Below are positions 1 through 5,772 of a stretch of 7,078 nt of DNA, piece after piece. A program made the position numbers and the translations under genes. The notes under the pieces are model-generated. The model had not been told where the DNA came from. It did not search any database and was given only the letters and a program-made list of their open reading frames with translations. Location: positions 1 to 7,078 of the forward strand of contig DRQB01000085.1 of assembly GCA_011330645.1 (NCBI GenBank). Reading direction: 5' to 3'. Numbering within the stretch: position 1 is the first letter of the stretch; each line of letters opens with the position of its first letter. This DNA is from Campylobacterota bacterium. GTDB taxonomy: Bacteria; Campylobacterota; Campylobacteria; Campylobacterales; Sulfurovaceae.

Positions 1-645
1 CTTGAAGTCTATGGTAATCGTGAGAAGGCAGCCATCTCACACATTATGGCAAACTTTGAAGAACAGTTAGAAGAGGTTAATCTCCCTAAAGGTGTAGAGC
101 TTGAACAGATAGGAGATATCAAACAGTTCAAGGCTTCTGCAGAGCGTATGATTGGTGCAATTATTATTGCGGTAGTACTTATTTTCTTTACGCTTATTGT
201 GATGTTTGCAAACATTAAGATATCGCTTATGATACTCTTTTCTATTCCCCTGACCATCATAGGGGCATCATGGACAATGCTTACCATTGGGTACCACGTT
301 TCTATGCCGGCGATGATGGGATTTATGTTACTCTCTGGGGTGATTGTAAATAATGCTATATTGCTTATCCACTTTGCCATAGAGCAGGTGCAACTTGGGA
401 TGAATAAACGTGAAGCAATGCTGGAATCTATTAAAATCCGTACCCGCCCAGTGCTTATGACTGCTTTTGCAGTATCTGTAGGTATGCTTCCTGTTGCACA
501 AGGTGCAGCCATAGGGCTAGAGAGACTTGCTCCATTGGGTGCTGTGGCAATAGGTGGTCTGGTAGTAGGGACATTTATGACTTTAGTGTTTATCCCAATC
601 GTATTCATTTGGACAGTTAAAGAAGAGAAAATATTGGAGATGTAA
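1..645 (+). CDS. RND-family efflux permease, C-terminal part (5' end outside window)
   Basis: The reading frame is open from base 1, so only the last 214 residues are visible; the ATG at 46 is internal, not a start. What is seen is the end of a periplasmic domain (about residues 1-45) followed by five hydrophobic segments near 50-69, 73-94, 102-125, 150-165 and 177-203, matching TM8-TM12 of RND (AcrB/MdtB-like) inner-membrane pumps. TM10 contains GVIVNNAILLIHFA, the RND loop-helix signature, and is followed by the usual R-x-RPVLMTA stretch leading into TM11. The family exports drugs, metals or other small molecules using the proton gradient, together with a periplasmic adaptor and an outer-membrane channel, none of which is visible. 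The lysine of AcrB TM10 is replaced by asparagine, and the 'LNG' form typical of CusA/CzcA metal pumps is absent, so a drug/solute (HAE1-like) pump is more likely. The substrate cannot be told. Confidence 0.88.
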   Translation, partial: LEVYGNREKAAISHIMANFEEQLEEVNLPKGVELEQIGDIKQFKASAERMIGAIIIAVVLIFFTLIVMFANIKISLMILFSIPLTIIGASWTMLTIGYHVSMPAMMGFMLLSGVIVNNAILLIHFAIEQVQLGMNKREAMLESIKIRTRPVLMTAFAVSVGMLPVAQGAAIGLERLAPLGAVAIGGLVVGTFMTLVFIPIVFIWTVKEEKILEM

Positions 646-1161
646 ATGTATAAAATAAGTATGGTATGGATATGTTTGGCAGTGATACTACAGGCTGTGA
701 ATGTAGGAGATACACTTCCCCATGTAACATTGGAAAAAGAGAATGGTGGAATGAGTCATGATAAACCATGGTATTCAAAGACTCTGAGAGGCAAAGTACA
801 TCTTTTACTCTATATGGATCCAGATAAAAGAGCAGAGAATCAGGCACTTCTTGATGCTCTGAATGTTTTGGAAGTAGATAGTCAAAAGTACTCTACTGTA
901 GCCATTGTAAATTTGGCTGCTACATGGATGCCTGACGCTATATTGGAAGGTCTGTTAAGTAAAAAAGAAAAAGAACTTAAAAATACTTCTTTTGTTTTTG
1001 ATAAGAAAAAATATTTAGTTAAAAAATGGAAGATGAAAGATGATGCATCAAATGTCTGGATTATAGATAGAACATCAAAAGTGATGTATAAAAAAGTGGG
1101 TAAAGCTTCTCATGAAGAGATAGAGTATATGATTAAAATGCTATCTGATATGCTAAAATAA
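646..1161 (+). CDS. YtfJ-family periplasmic protein (thioredoxin-like fold)
   Basis: 171 residues. The ATG directly follows the stop of the RND gene (TAAATG), with a GGAG at 636-639 inside that gene, so translation is probably coupled. Residues 1-17 form a short signal sequence. The mature part matches the layout of E. coli YtfJ as I remember it: GDTLP near 21-25, LRGKVHLLLYMDPDKRAENQAL at 48-69, TVAIVNLAATW around 84-94, then FVFD (116-119), W128, DDASNVWIID (132-141) and a C-terminal helix beginning HEEIEYMIKML. YtfJ proteins are small periplasmic proteins of unknown role with a thioredoxin-related fold. There is no CxxC motif; the only cysteine is in the signal sequence, so disulfide chemistry is excluded. 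The operon position between an efflux permease and a haem protein hints at an envelope role, but the function is unknown. Confidence 0.75.
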   Translation: MYKISMVWICLAVILQAVNVGDTLPHVTLEKENGGMSHDKPWYSKTLRGKVHLLLYMDPDKRAENQALLDALNVLEVDSQKYSTVAIVNLAATWMPDAILEGLLSKKEKELKNTSFVFDKKKYLVKKWKMKDDASNVWIIDRTSKVMYKKVGKASHEEIEYMIKMLSDMLK

Positions 1162-1176
1162 AACTTACAGGAGAAA

Positions 1177-1611
1177 ATGATGAAAAGAATACTTGCAATA
1201 CTATTGTTACTTTTGGTTGTCATCCAATTCATACCCTATGGAAAAGACCATACGAATCCAGTTGTCATCGCAGAACCAAAATGGGATACACCTAAAACAC
1301 GTGAACTTTTTATGAAGGCTTGTGTAGATTGTCACTCTCATGAGACAAAATGGCCAGCTTATAGTAATGTTGCCCCTATCTCATGGATTGTTTATTATCA
1401 TGTAATGGATGGACGTGAACACTTTAATGTTTCGGCTTGGGGACATCAGAAAAAAAATAAAGGTAAAGATGCTGCCGAAGAAGTGGAAGAAGGAGAAATG
1501 CCACTTGCATCCTATCTTCTTGCTCACCCTGCAGCAAAACTTACAAATGCTGAAACTAAACTATTGATTCAAGGACTGAAAAACACTTTTGGTGAAGAAA
1601 AAGAAGATTAA
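1177..1611 (+). CDS. membrane-anchored haem-binding (cytochrome c-like) protein
   Basis: 144 residues. Residues 3-20 are a hydrophobic signal/anchor. The c-type haem attachment site is C49-V-D-C52-H53, embedded in FMKACVDCHSHETKWPAYSNVAPISW, which is typical of the Haem_bd family (PF14376). EMPLASYLLAHPAAKLT further on supplies M108 as the likely second axial haem ligand. The family is a short periplasmic monohaem protein of about 130-160 residues, so this one looks complete. It should face the periplasm and carry electrons or sense redox, but no partner is known. AGGAG at 1169-1173 lies 3 nt before ATG 1177 and 6 nt before a second ATG at 1180; the second start has the better spacing and would remove only one methionine. 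The gene begins 15 nt after the YtfJ-like gene and probably belongs to the same operon. The C-terminus is acidic (EEKED). Confidence 0.85.
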   Translation: MMKRILAILLLLLVVIQFIPYGKDHTNPVVIAEPKWDTPKTRELFMKACVDCHSHETKWPAYSNVAPISWIVYYHVMDGREHFNVSAWGHQKKNKGKDAAEEVEEGEMPLASYLLAHPAAKLTNAETKLLIQGLKNTFGEEKED

Positions 1612-1636
1612 ATATATCCAATAGTTCACATTGAAT

Positions 1637-1652
1637 TAACAATGGGTTGTTA
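1637..1652. repeat. perfect inverted repeat TAACAA-N4-TTGTTA downstream of the haem gene
   Basis: TAACAA (1637-1642) and TTGTTA (1647-1652) are exact reverse complements separated by TGGG. It lies 25 nt after the haem-protein stop and about 85 nt before the DUF2202 start. It could be an operator for the downstream promoter, or a weak terminator hairpin, although no clear T-run follows. A further TAACAA occurs on the + strand at 1677-1682. No regulator can be named. Confidence 0.4.
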
Positions 1653-1675
1653 TGCTTCCTTATTAATTATATATG

Positions 1676-1707
1676 GTAACAATTAAGTAACATATCATAT
1701 ATATAAT
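1676..1707 (+). promoter_or_regulatory. putative promoter of the DUF2202 gene
   Basis: An exact TATAAT at 1702-1707 lies in a very AT-rich run, 28 nt before the start codon, and would place the transcript start near 1714. No TTGACA-like -35 is evident, which is usual for sigma-70 promoters in Campylobacterota. Just upstream, GTAACA occurs at 1676-1681 and 1687-1692, 11 bp apart, and could be a regulator half-site pair. This is a prediction from sequence only. Confidence 0.4.
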
Positions 1708-1735
1708 TATTATATTAAATATAAGGAAATAAAAT

Positions 1736-2446
1736 ATGAAAAATATGAAATTATTGAGTTTAGTGGCAGCATCGAGTCTGTTCTTTGTAAATGGATGTGG
1801 AAATACTGGAGGCGGAACTCCCGTTGCAAGTACAGAATTACCCTCAGAGGTTAAGGCAGCGATAGATGCACCAAATTCTATACTCTCTGAAGAGCTAGCC
1901 AATACACTTTCTCATATGGGAAATGAAGAACGATTGGCTTATGATGTATATAATAGACTTTATTCTGAATGGGGTACTAAGCAGTTTACCAATATTGCAA
2001 CAAAATCAGAATACAAACATATTACAGCAGTACAGCAATTAGTGCAAAAGTACAAAATGAGTGATGATATTAATTTCACAAATGTGGACTTGCCTGCTTT
2101 AGGATATATGAATACGCCTATAGAAGATATGCAAGCAGGTACCTATGACATAGCTAAAATTCAAAAACTTTATGATGATTTGATTTCACAGGGCTCAACG
2201 TCTGAAGTAGAGGCTTTAAATGTGGGTTGTATCGTTGAAGTAGTTGACGTGAATGACTTAGATGAATATATTACATTGGCAGAAGATTCTAATGCACAAG
2301 ATGTTGTTGATGTCTTTAATTTTTTACGTGATGGCAGCTATAATCACTATTGGGCATTTGATAAAGGTCTTAAAAACAGAGGTATTGTAGATGGATGTTG
2401 TACACTTGGAACAGAGTATTGTCATCCGGAGTATCCTCAAAAATAA
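1736..2446 (+). CDS. DUF2202 (ferritin-like) lipoprotein
   Basis: 236 residues. Residues 1-21 are a lipoprotein signal with a lipobox-like V18-N-G-C21, followed by a GGG linker, so the mature protein should be lipid-anchored and periplasmic or outer-membrane facing. AAGGAAA at 1723-1729 supports ATG 1736 over the ATG at 1745. The body has the DUF2202 pattern (PF09968): NEERLAYDVYNRLY (63-76), FTNIATKSEYKH (84-95), ALGYMN, LYDDLISQGS, EALNVGCIVEVVDVNDL (159-175) and LRDGSYNHYWAF (198-208). The family is predicted to be a four-helix ferritin-like bundle; E64/E65, E92, H95, E168, D171 and H204 are candidate metal ligands. Its biochemical role is unknown. Cysteines C165, C221, C222 and C229 are an extra feature, three of them in the short C-terminal tail. 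The gene stands alone between its own promoter and a probable terminator. It is not NosL: the NosL copper-binding pattern is absent. Confidence 0.82.
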   Translation: MKNMKLLSLVAASSLFFVNGCGNTGGGTPVASTELPSEVKAAIDAPNSILSEELANTLSHMGNEERLAYDVYNRLYSEWGTKQFTNIATKSEYKHITAVQQLVQKYKMSDDINFTNVDLPALGYMNTPIEDMQAGTYDIAKIQKLYDDLISQGSTSEVEALNVGCIVEVVDVNDLDEYITLAEDSNAQDVVDVFNFLRDGSYNHYWAFDKGLKNRGIVDGCCTLGTEYCHPEYPQK

Positions 2447-2452
2447 AATCAA

Positions 2453-2500
2453 AAAACCTTGAGTCATATTGGGTACAAATTCGTATGATTGTAAGGTTTT
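2453..2500 (+). terminator. probable terminator hairpin after the DUF2202 gene
   Basis: AAAACCTT (2453-2460) pairs perfectly with AAGGTTTT (2493-2500), and inside it TCATA (2464-2468) pairs with TATGA (2484-2488). The hairpin starts 6 nt after the stop codon. The outer stem itself ends in TTTT, but no longer T-run follows, so termination efficiency is uncertain. With A's on its left arm it could also act in the opposite direction. Confidence 0.45.
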
Positions 2501-2514
2501 AAGAGTTTAAACTT

Positions 2515-2536
2515 TCTCATGAAAATCTCATTAAAT
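2515..2536. repeat. 11-bp tandem direct repeat (TCTCAT half-sites)
   Basis: TCTCATGAAAA (2515-2525) is followed directly by TCTCATTAAAT (2526-2536), 9 of 11 positions identical. A 10-bp palindrome AGTTTAAACT lies just upstream at 2504-2513. An 11-bp period is compatible with a dimeric response-regulator site, but the region is AT-rich and no regulator can be assigned. The surrounding stretch 2537-2604 shows no gene. Confidence 0.3.
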
Positions 2537-2604
2537 TAAGATAGACTATGTTTATCAAATAATAACTGTTTTTATAGTTTTGAAATTTTAGGGAATAAAG
2601 ATAT

Positions 2605-2638
2605 GTTTAACACTAAATTAACACTTCTGTGTCATACT
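2605..2638 (+). promoter_or_regulatory. tonB promoter block with TTAACAC direct repeats
   Basis: TTAACAC occurs at 2607-2613 and 2618-2624, exactly 11 bp apart, followed by TGTCATAC at 2630-2637. The same arrangement, with the same offsets, occurs before the downstream receptor gene. Tandem heptamers one helical turn apart are the classic binding layout of OmpR/PhoB-family response regulators, and B. subtilis PhoP uses very similar TT(A/T/C)ACA repeats at this period. CATACT at 2633-2638 may serve as the -10. The match between two promoters is observed; the regulator type is inferred. Confidence 0.6.
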
Positions 2639-2640
2639 TT

Positions 2641-2687
2641 CTTGTCTAGTCGAAATAAGACAAGGTCTCTTTCTTCCCTTAGAGACC
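2641..2687 (+). promoter_or_regulatory. two back-to-back hairpins in the tonB leader
   Basis: CTTGTCT (2641-2647) pairs with AGACAAG (2658-2664), and GGTCTCT (2664-2670) pairs with AGAGACC (2681-2687). Both stems are perfect 7-mers with 10-nt loops, and they share base 2664. They lie between the predicted promoter and the weak ribosome binding site of tonB (AAGAG, 2693-2697). The second has a pyrimidine-rich loop and no T-run after it, so it is not an obvious terminator. Possible roles are RNA stabilisation, leader control or a protein site. Confidence 0.4.
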
Positions 2688-2703
2688 AACATAAGAGTGT
2701 ATC

Positions 2704-3450
2704 GTGCTGAAACATCATTTTTTCATCTCCCTTTTAAGTACGATCCTCTTATATCTTAGTCTTGGATTTCTCCTTTTTTATGTTTCTAAACATTATGTAG
2801 GTATGGAACAAAAAGTTGAAGAAAAAATCATCTCATTCTCACTCTCACAATACATTCCTGAAGTTATACCAGCTGTTGAAGAAGTCAAAGAAGAAACGAT
2901 AGAGCCAGAGCCAATAGAACCTGAACCTGTAGTGGAAGAAGAAAAAATTGAACCCATAGTAGAAGAGAGTATACCCGAGCCAGAAGTAGTTAAAGTACTA
3001 CCTAAACCTATCGTCAAAAAGGTTGTAAAACCCCCAAAGAAGCGTGTTAAAAAGAAAAAAACTAAAAAGAAATATGTAAAAAAAAGAGTAAGCAAAAAGA
3101 AATTTAATAAAAAACGAAAAACGAAAAAAGCCACAAAGCAAAAAGCATCTTCGTCCCGTAAATTTAGTGCCGCAAAGAAAAATGCCTTTCTCTCTCAAAT
3201 ACGCACAAGAATAAATAGAAATAAAAACTATCCACGCATCGCACAGCGTAGAGGTATGCAAGGCACTGTGAAAGTAAGGTTTACCATTTTAGCCAATGGT
3301 CATGTGAGTAACATTGTTATTAGTGGTAAAAAAGTCTTTTTCTCCTCAGCTCGCAGTGCCATAAAAAAAGCTTTTCCTGTAAATGTCAAAAATGCACCTA
3401 TGTCCCTTCCTGAAACTGTCAATTTAATTTTAAATTATCAGATTAGATAA
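2704..3450 (+). CDS. tonB: TonB energy-transducing protein
   Basis: 248 residues, starting at GTG 2704 behind a weak AAGAG (2693-2697). TonB couples the inner-membrane proton gradient, through ExbB/ExbD, to outer-membrane receptors. Residues 7-27 form the single N-terminal membrane anchor. The periplasmic linker is split by charge: about 53-95 is rich in Glu-Pro (for example EPEPIEPEP), and about 101-147 is very rich in Lys/Arg. The C-terminal TonB domain spans about 160-248 and shows the family pattern Y176-P177, G184-M-Q-G187-T-V-K-V-R-F, NGHVSNIVI and a final beta strand NLILNYQIR. It lies 65 nt upstream of the TonB-dependent receptor and shares its promoter design, so it is probably the receptor's dedicated partner. 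No exbB/exbD is present here; they must be supplied from elsewhere. The low-efficiency start fits the low copy number expected of TonB. Confidence 0.92.
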   Translation: MLKHHFFISLLSTILLYLSLGFLLFYVSKHYVGMEQKVEEKIISFSLSQYIPEVIPAVEEVKEETIEPEPIEPEPVVEEEKIEPIVEESIPEPEVVKVLPKPIVKKVVKPPKKRVKKKKTKKKYVKKRVSKKKFNKKRKTKKATKQKASSSRKFSAAKKNAFLSQIRTRINRNKNYPRIAQRRGMQGTVKVRFTILANGHVSNIVISGKKVFFSSARSAIKKAFPVNVKNAPMSLPETVNLILNYQIR

Positions 3451-3451
3451 G

Positions 3452-3486
3452 TTTAACACAAACTTAACACTAAAATGTCACACTTG
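3452..3486 (+). promoter_or_regulatory. copper-receptor promoter block with TTAACAC direct repeats
   Basis: TTAACAC occurs at 3453-3459 and 3464-3470, 11 bp apart, then TGTCACAC at 3476-3483, with the same offsets as in the tonB promoter. The block begins two bases after the tonB stop and lies within the 65-nt gap, so the receptor gene has its own regulated start. A small inverted repeat TCCTA/TAGGA (3487-3491 / 3499-3503) follows, in the place of the hairpins in the tonB leader. TAAAAT at 3494-3499 is a possible -10, but would leave only about 10 nt of leader, so the exact start is uncertain. Confidence 0.58.
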
Positions 3487-3515
3487 TCCTAGATAAAATA
3501 GGATGAGGAAGTAAA

Positions 3516-5540
3516 ATGAAAAGAATAATTGGATTGTCTTTGGTAAGTATCATGTCCCTGCAGGCAGCATCTATGGAGCTGGGTACCATTAATGTAGAAG
3601 CAAAAGCAGGAAGTCAAATGATTAAGGATGTGCGTGGGGAAGACATTAAGTCAGCTGATTTGGGTGAAGCACTTTTTAAACAATCGCCTTCTGTATCTCT
3701 CATCAGAAGATCTGCCGTGGCAAACGATATTCGTGTCAGAGGGCAAAAAAAAGACAATATTAATGTCACAATAGATGGAGCAAAAGTATGTGGGGCTTGT
3801 CCTAATAGGATGGATCCACCTATTTCACATGTGCTTACCAATAATGTAGATTTTATAGAGATCAATGAAGGACCATATAATGTAGAAGATTTTGGTGTAC
3901 TTTCGGCAGATATCAAAGTACATACCATTAAACCTAAAAAAGGATTTGAAGGAGAAGTTAATGTGGGTGCAGGGAGTTTTAGATATAAAAAAGGTGCTTT
4001 CTCTTTAAGTGGAGGCACAGACAGTGTACGTGTGCTACTTTCTGGCTCAACAGAGAGTTCTGAGCAGTACAAAGATGGTAATGGTGATGACTTTGTCGGA
4101 CAAATCGCACGAGAAATCACAGCAGGAGCCGTACCTGCGGCTACACAGTATCAACCACAATATCGTAACCTTGATGCGTATACAAAAAAGACACTCATGG
4201 CAAAAATGTTTTGGGATATTACAGACACACAAGAACTAAAACTCTCTTATACAGCCAATAGAAGTGACAATGTACTGTATCCTTCTTCCAAAATGGATGC
4301 ACTGTATGATGACTCTGATATTTATAACATTGAATATGCAGTTAGAAATTTAGGAACCTATTCAAAAGAGTTAAACCTTCAAGTCTATCAATCAGAAGTG
4401 GCACATCCTATGTCTACAAAGTACCGTCAAATGGGTGCGATAAATTATGTGACGCATTCGCTTACCACTAAAATGCAAGGTGCAAAACTGAAAAATAGTT
4501 TTGATGTACGCAACCATACCATTACTTCTGGTATGGATTATAGTTTGAGAAATTGGGATGGTGGTTACTTTAAAAATGATGTACCATTCCCTGCGGCAAA
4601 ATTTCATAGTATTTGGGATGTTGATACTGAAAATATCGCATTTTTCCTCAAAGATAAAATTACTTTAGAAAAATTCGAAATTGATTTGGGCTTACGGTAT
4701 GATAATACCGATATCACTTCTGCAAATCCTACACAAGCATCGAACACGTATGATGCATTAAGTGCCTATATATTTGGAACCTACCATATAGACGAGAAAA
4801 CTAAATATTTTGCAGGTTTTGGTAAATCATCACGTGTACCAGATGGTAAAGAGTTGTATTGGATAGGAAGTATGGGTAATTCAGTAGGTACCCCTAATCT
4901 AGAGCAAACAACGAACTATGAGTTTGATTTGGGTGTTGAAAAACAATTTGAAGATGCAAGTTTTAAAGCAAAATTCTTTTACTCAGTACTCAAAGACTAT
5001 ATCGCCTATAATGCAAGTAGTCTGAATGGTATGGGAGCTGCACTCAATGCGTATGAGAATGTAGATGCAAAACTCTATGGTTTTGAACTCTCAGGAACAT
5101 ATATTGCAACTGAGTCACTCTATTTTGATTATGGCGTAGCCTATCAAAGAGGGAAAAAAGAGTATCCACTCAAAGGGCAAACAGGAACAAATATGCCTGA
5201 TATCGCACCACTGAAAGCAAACGTTGCTTTAAATTATGATTATGATGAGAGTTTAAATCTTCGAGCAGAAGTCATTGCTTCAAGTGCCTGGAATGACTTT
5301 GATGCAGAAAATGGTGAACAAAAATTAGATGCTTATGGGGTATTGAACCTCAAAGGTACAAAACAGTTTAGGAACAATTTTGAACTGACAGTAGGGATAG
5401 ATAATCTCTTAGATAAAACATATGCTGTATCAAATACGTATAAGGATTTAGTGCTACTTCCTACTGTTGGTAATAATGAAGTCATGTTACTGAATGAACC
5501 TGGACGTTATATTTATACGAATTTAAAATATACATTTTAG
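3516..5540 (+). CDS. TonB-dependent outer-membrane copper receptor (OprC/NosA type)
   Basis: 674 residues, close to the size of OprC and NosA. GAGGAA (3505-3510) supports ATG 3516. Residues 1-18 are a signal peptide; ELGTINVEA (21-29) is the TonB box. The plug domain spans about 35-140 (IRVRGQKKDNINVTIDG, then VDFIEINEGP), and the rest is a beta-barrel ending in aromatic F674 after YIYTNLKYT. The specificity clue is C95-P-N-R-M99 in the plug followed by D100-P-P, and H297-P-M299 in an outer loop: together the CxxxM plus HxM pattern that binds copper in P. aeruginosa OprC. NosA of P. stutzeri, a close relative, is an outer-membrane protein linked to copper supply for nitrous oxide reductase. 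Here the gene sits between tonB and nosZ, which fits copper import for NosZ. An extra C92 makes the site CxxCxxxM. Copper specificity is inferred from motif and context. nosA or oprC would be the likely name. Confidence 0.87.
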   Translation: MKRIIGLSLVSIMSLQAASMELGTINVEAKAGSQMIKDVRGEDIKSADLGEALFKQSPSVSLIRRSAVANDIRVRGQKKDNINVTIDGAKVCGACPNRMDPPISHVLTNNVDFIEINEGPYNVEDFGVLSADIKVHTIKPKKGFEGEVNVGAGSFRYKKGAFSLSGGTDSVRVLLSGSTESSEQYKDGNGDDFVGQIAREITAGAVPAATQYQPQYRNLDAYTKKTLMAKMFWDITDTQELKLSYTANRSDNVLYPSSKMDALYDDSDIYNIEYAVRNLGTYSKELNLQVYQSEVAHPMSTKYRQMGAINYVTHSLTTKMQGAKLKNSFDVRNHTITSGMDYSLRNWDGGYFKNDVPFPAAKFHSIWDVDTENIAFFLKDKITLEKFEIDLGLRYDNTDITSANPTQASNTYDALSAYIFGTYHIDEKTKYFAGFGKSSRVPDGKELYWIGSMGNSVGTPNLEQTTNYEFDLGVEKQFEDASFKAKFFYSVLKDYIAYNASSLNGMGAALNAYENVDAKLYGFELSGTYIATESLYFDYGVAYQRGKKEYPLKGQTGTNMPDIAPLKANVALNYDYDESLNLRAEVIASSAWNDFDAENGEQKLDAYGVLNLKGTKQFRNNFELTVGIDNLLDKTYAVSNTYKDLVLLPTVGNNEVMLLNEPGRYIYTNLKYTF

Positions 5541-5591
5541 TGTCTATATCTTATAAAATTTCAATAAAAGTAATATAAATATATCCCTCGC

Positions 5592-5603
5592 TGTCACACA
5601 GTG
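5592..5603. repeat. TGTCACAC element with palindromic CACAC-A-GTGTG
   Basis: TGTCACAC at 5592-5599 repeats exactly the octamer found in the receptor promoter (3476-3483) and differs by one base from that in the tonB promoter (2630-2637). Here it runs into GTGTG, giving an 11-bp palindrome CACACAGTGTG (5595-5605 region). It lies about 50 nt after the receptor stop. With the flanking CCC and GGGG it could also form a small hairpin before a pyrimidine-rich tract, that is, a weak terminator. The rest of 5541-5670 shows no gene. Confidence 0.3.
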
Positions 5604-5673
5604 TGGGGTCATTTCTCTTCTTCAAAACTTCTTTTAACAAACCACTTTTTTAACAATATGTAGATATTTTAGA

Positions 5674-5689
5674 TTTGATATATATCAAA
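5674..5689. promoter_or_regulatory. FNR/CRP-type operator upstream of nosZ
   Basis: TTTGATATATATCAAA is a perfect 16-bp palindrome containing the exact FNR consensus TTGAT-N4-ATCAA (5675-5688). Its centre is at 5681.5. With the -10 at 5711-5716 the transcript start falls near 5723, which puts the site at about -41.5, the classic class II activator position. Crp/Fnr-family regulators (the Nss proteins in Wolinella and Campylobacter) are known to control N-oxide respiration in this phylum; which member acts here is inferred. Confidence 0.75.
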
Positions 5690-5707
5690 GTTTTTCCTTT
5701 TTTAAAA

Positions 5708-5716
5708 TGTTATAGT
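5708..5716 (+). promoter_or_regulatory. extended -10 element of the nosZ promoter
   Basis: TGTTATAGT combines TATAGT (5711-5716, 5 of 6 to TATAAT) with a TGN extension (5708-5710). The predicted transcript start near 5723 leaves about 100 nt of leader before nosZ. No good -35 is seen, as expected when an FNR-type activator covers that position. Confidence 0.6.
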
Positions 5717-5772
5717 GAATGCGTTTGATGGTTTTAATGAAAAAAACTTATTAAAGCTTGAACAAAAAAGGA

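Noticed and set aside
9..608. Long minus-strand open frame opposite the RND gene
   Set aside because: Its protein has no recognisable features, while the + strand frame encodes clear RND membrane helices; it is a by-product of the coding strand.
1..645. Copper efflux pump of the CusA type
   Set aside because: TM10 reads VNNAILL, as in drug/solute pumps, not the LNG form of heavy-metal RND pumps. The metal-binding part would be outside the window.
1637..1652. NssR-type site (TTAAC-N4-GTTAA)
   Set aside because: The inverted repeat is TAACAA-N4-TTGTTA, so the half-sites and register do not fit.
1736..2446. DUF2202 lipoprotein as the copper chaperone NosL
   Set aside because: Sequence matches DUF2202 throughout, lacks the NosL copper motif, and the gene has its own promoter and terminator.
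2793..3261. Two minus-strand open frames opposite tonB
   Set aside because: Their Phe/Leu/Ser-rich composition is the reverse complement of the Lys/Glu-rich TonB linker; no ribosome binding site or family pattern is seen.
3614..4120. 168-codon minus-strand open frame opposite the receptor gene
   Set aside because: The + strand carries the plug domain with the copper motif there; the reverse frame resembles no protein family.
5634..5656. TTAACAA pair upstream of nosZ as a third copy of the tonB-type direct repeat
   Set aside because: The copies are 16 bp apart, not 11, end in A instead of C, and lie in a T-rich stretch where such a match is expected by chance.
5728..5754. Eight-codon open frame (MVLMKKTY) in the nosZ leader
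   Set aside because: It starts only about 5 nt after the predicted transcript start and has no ribosome binding site, so it cannot be supported as a leader peptide.
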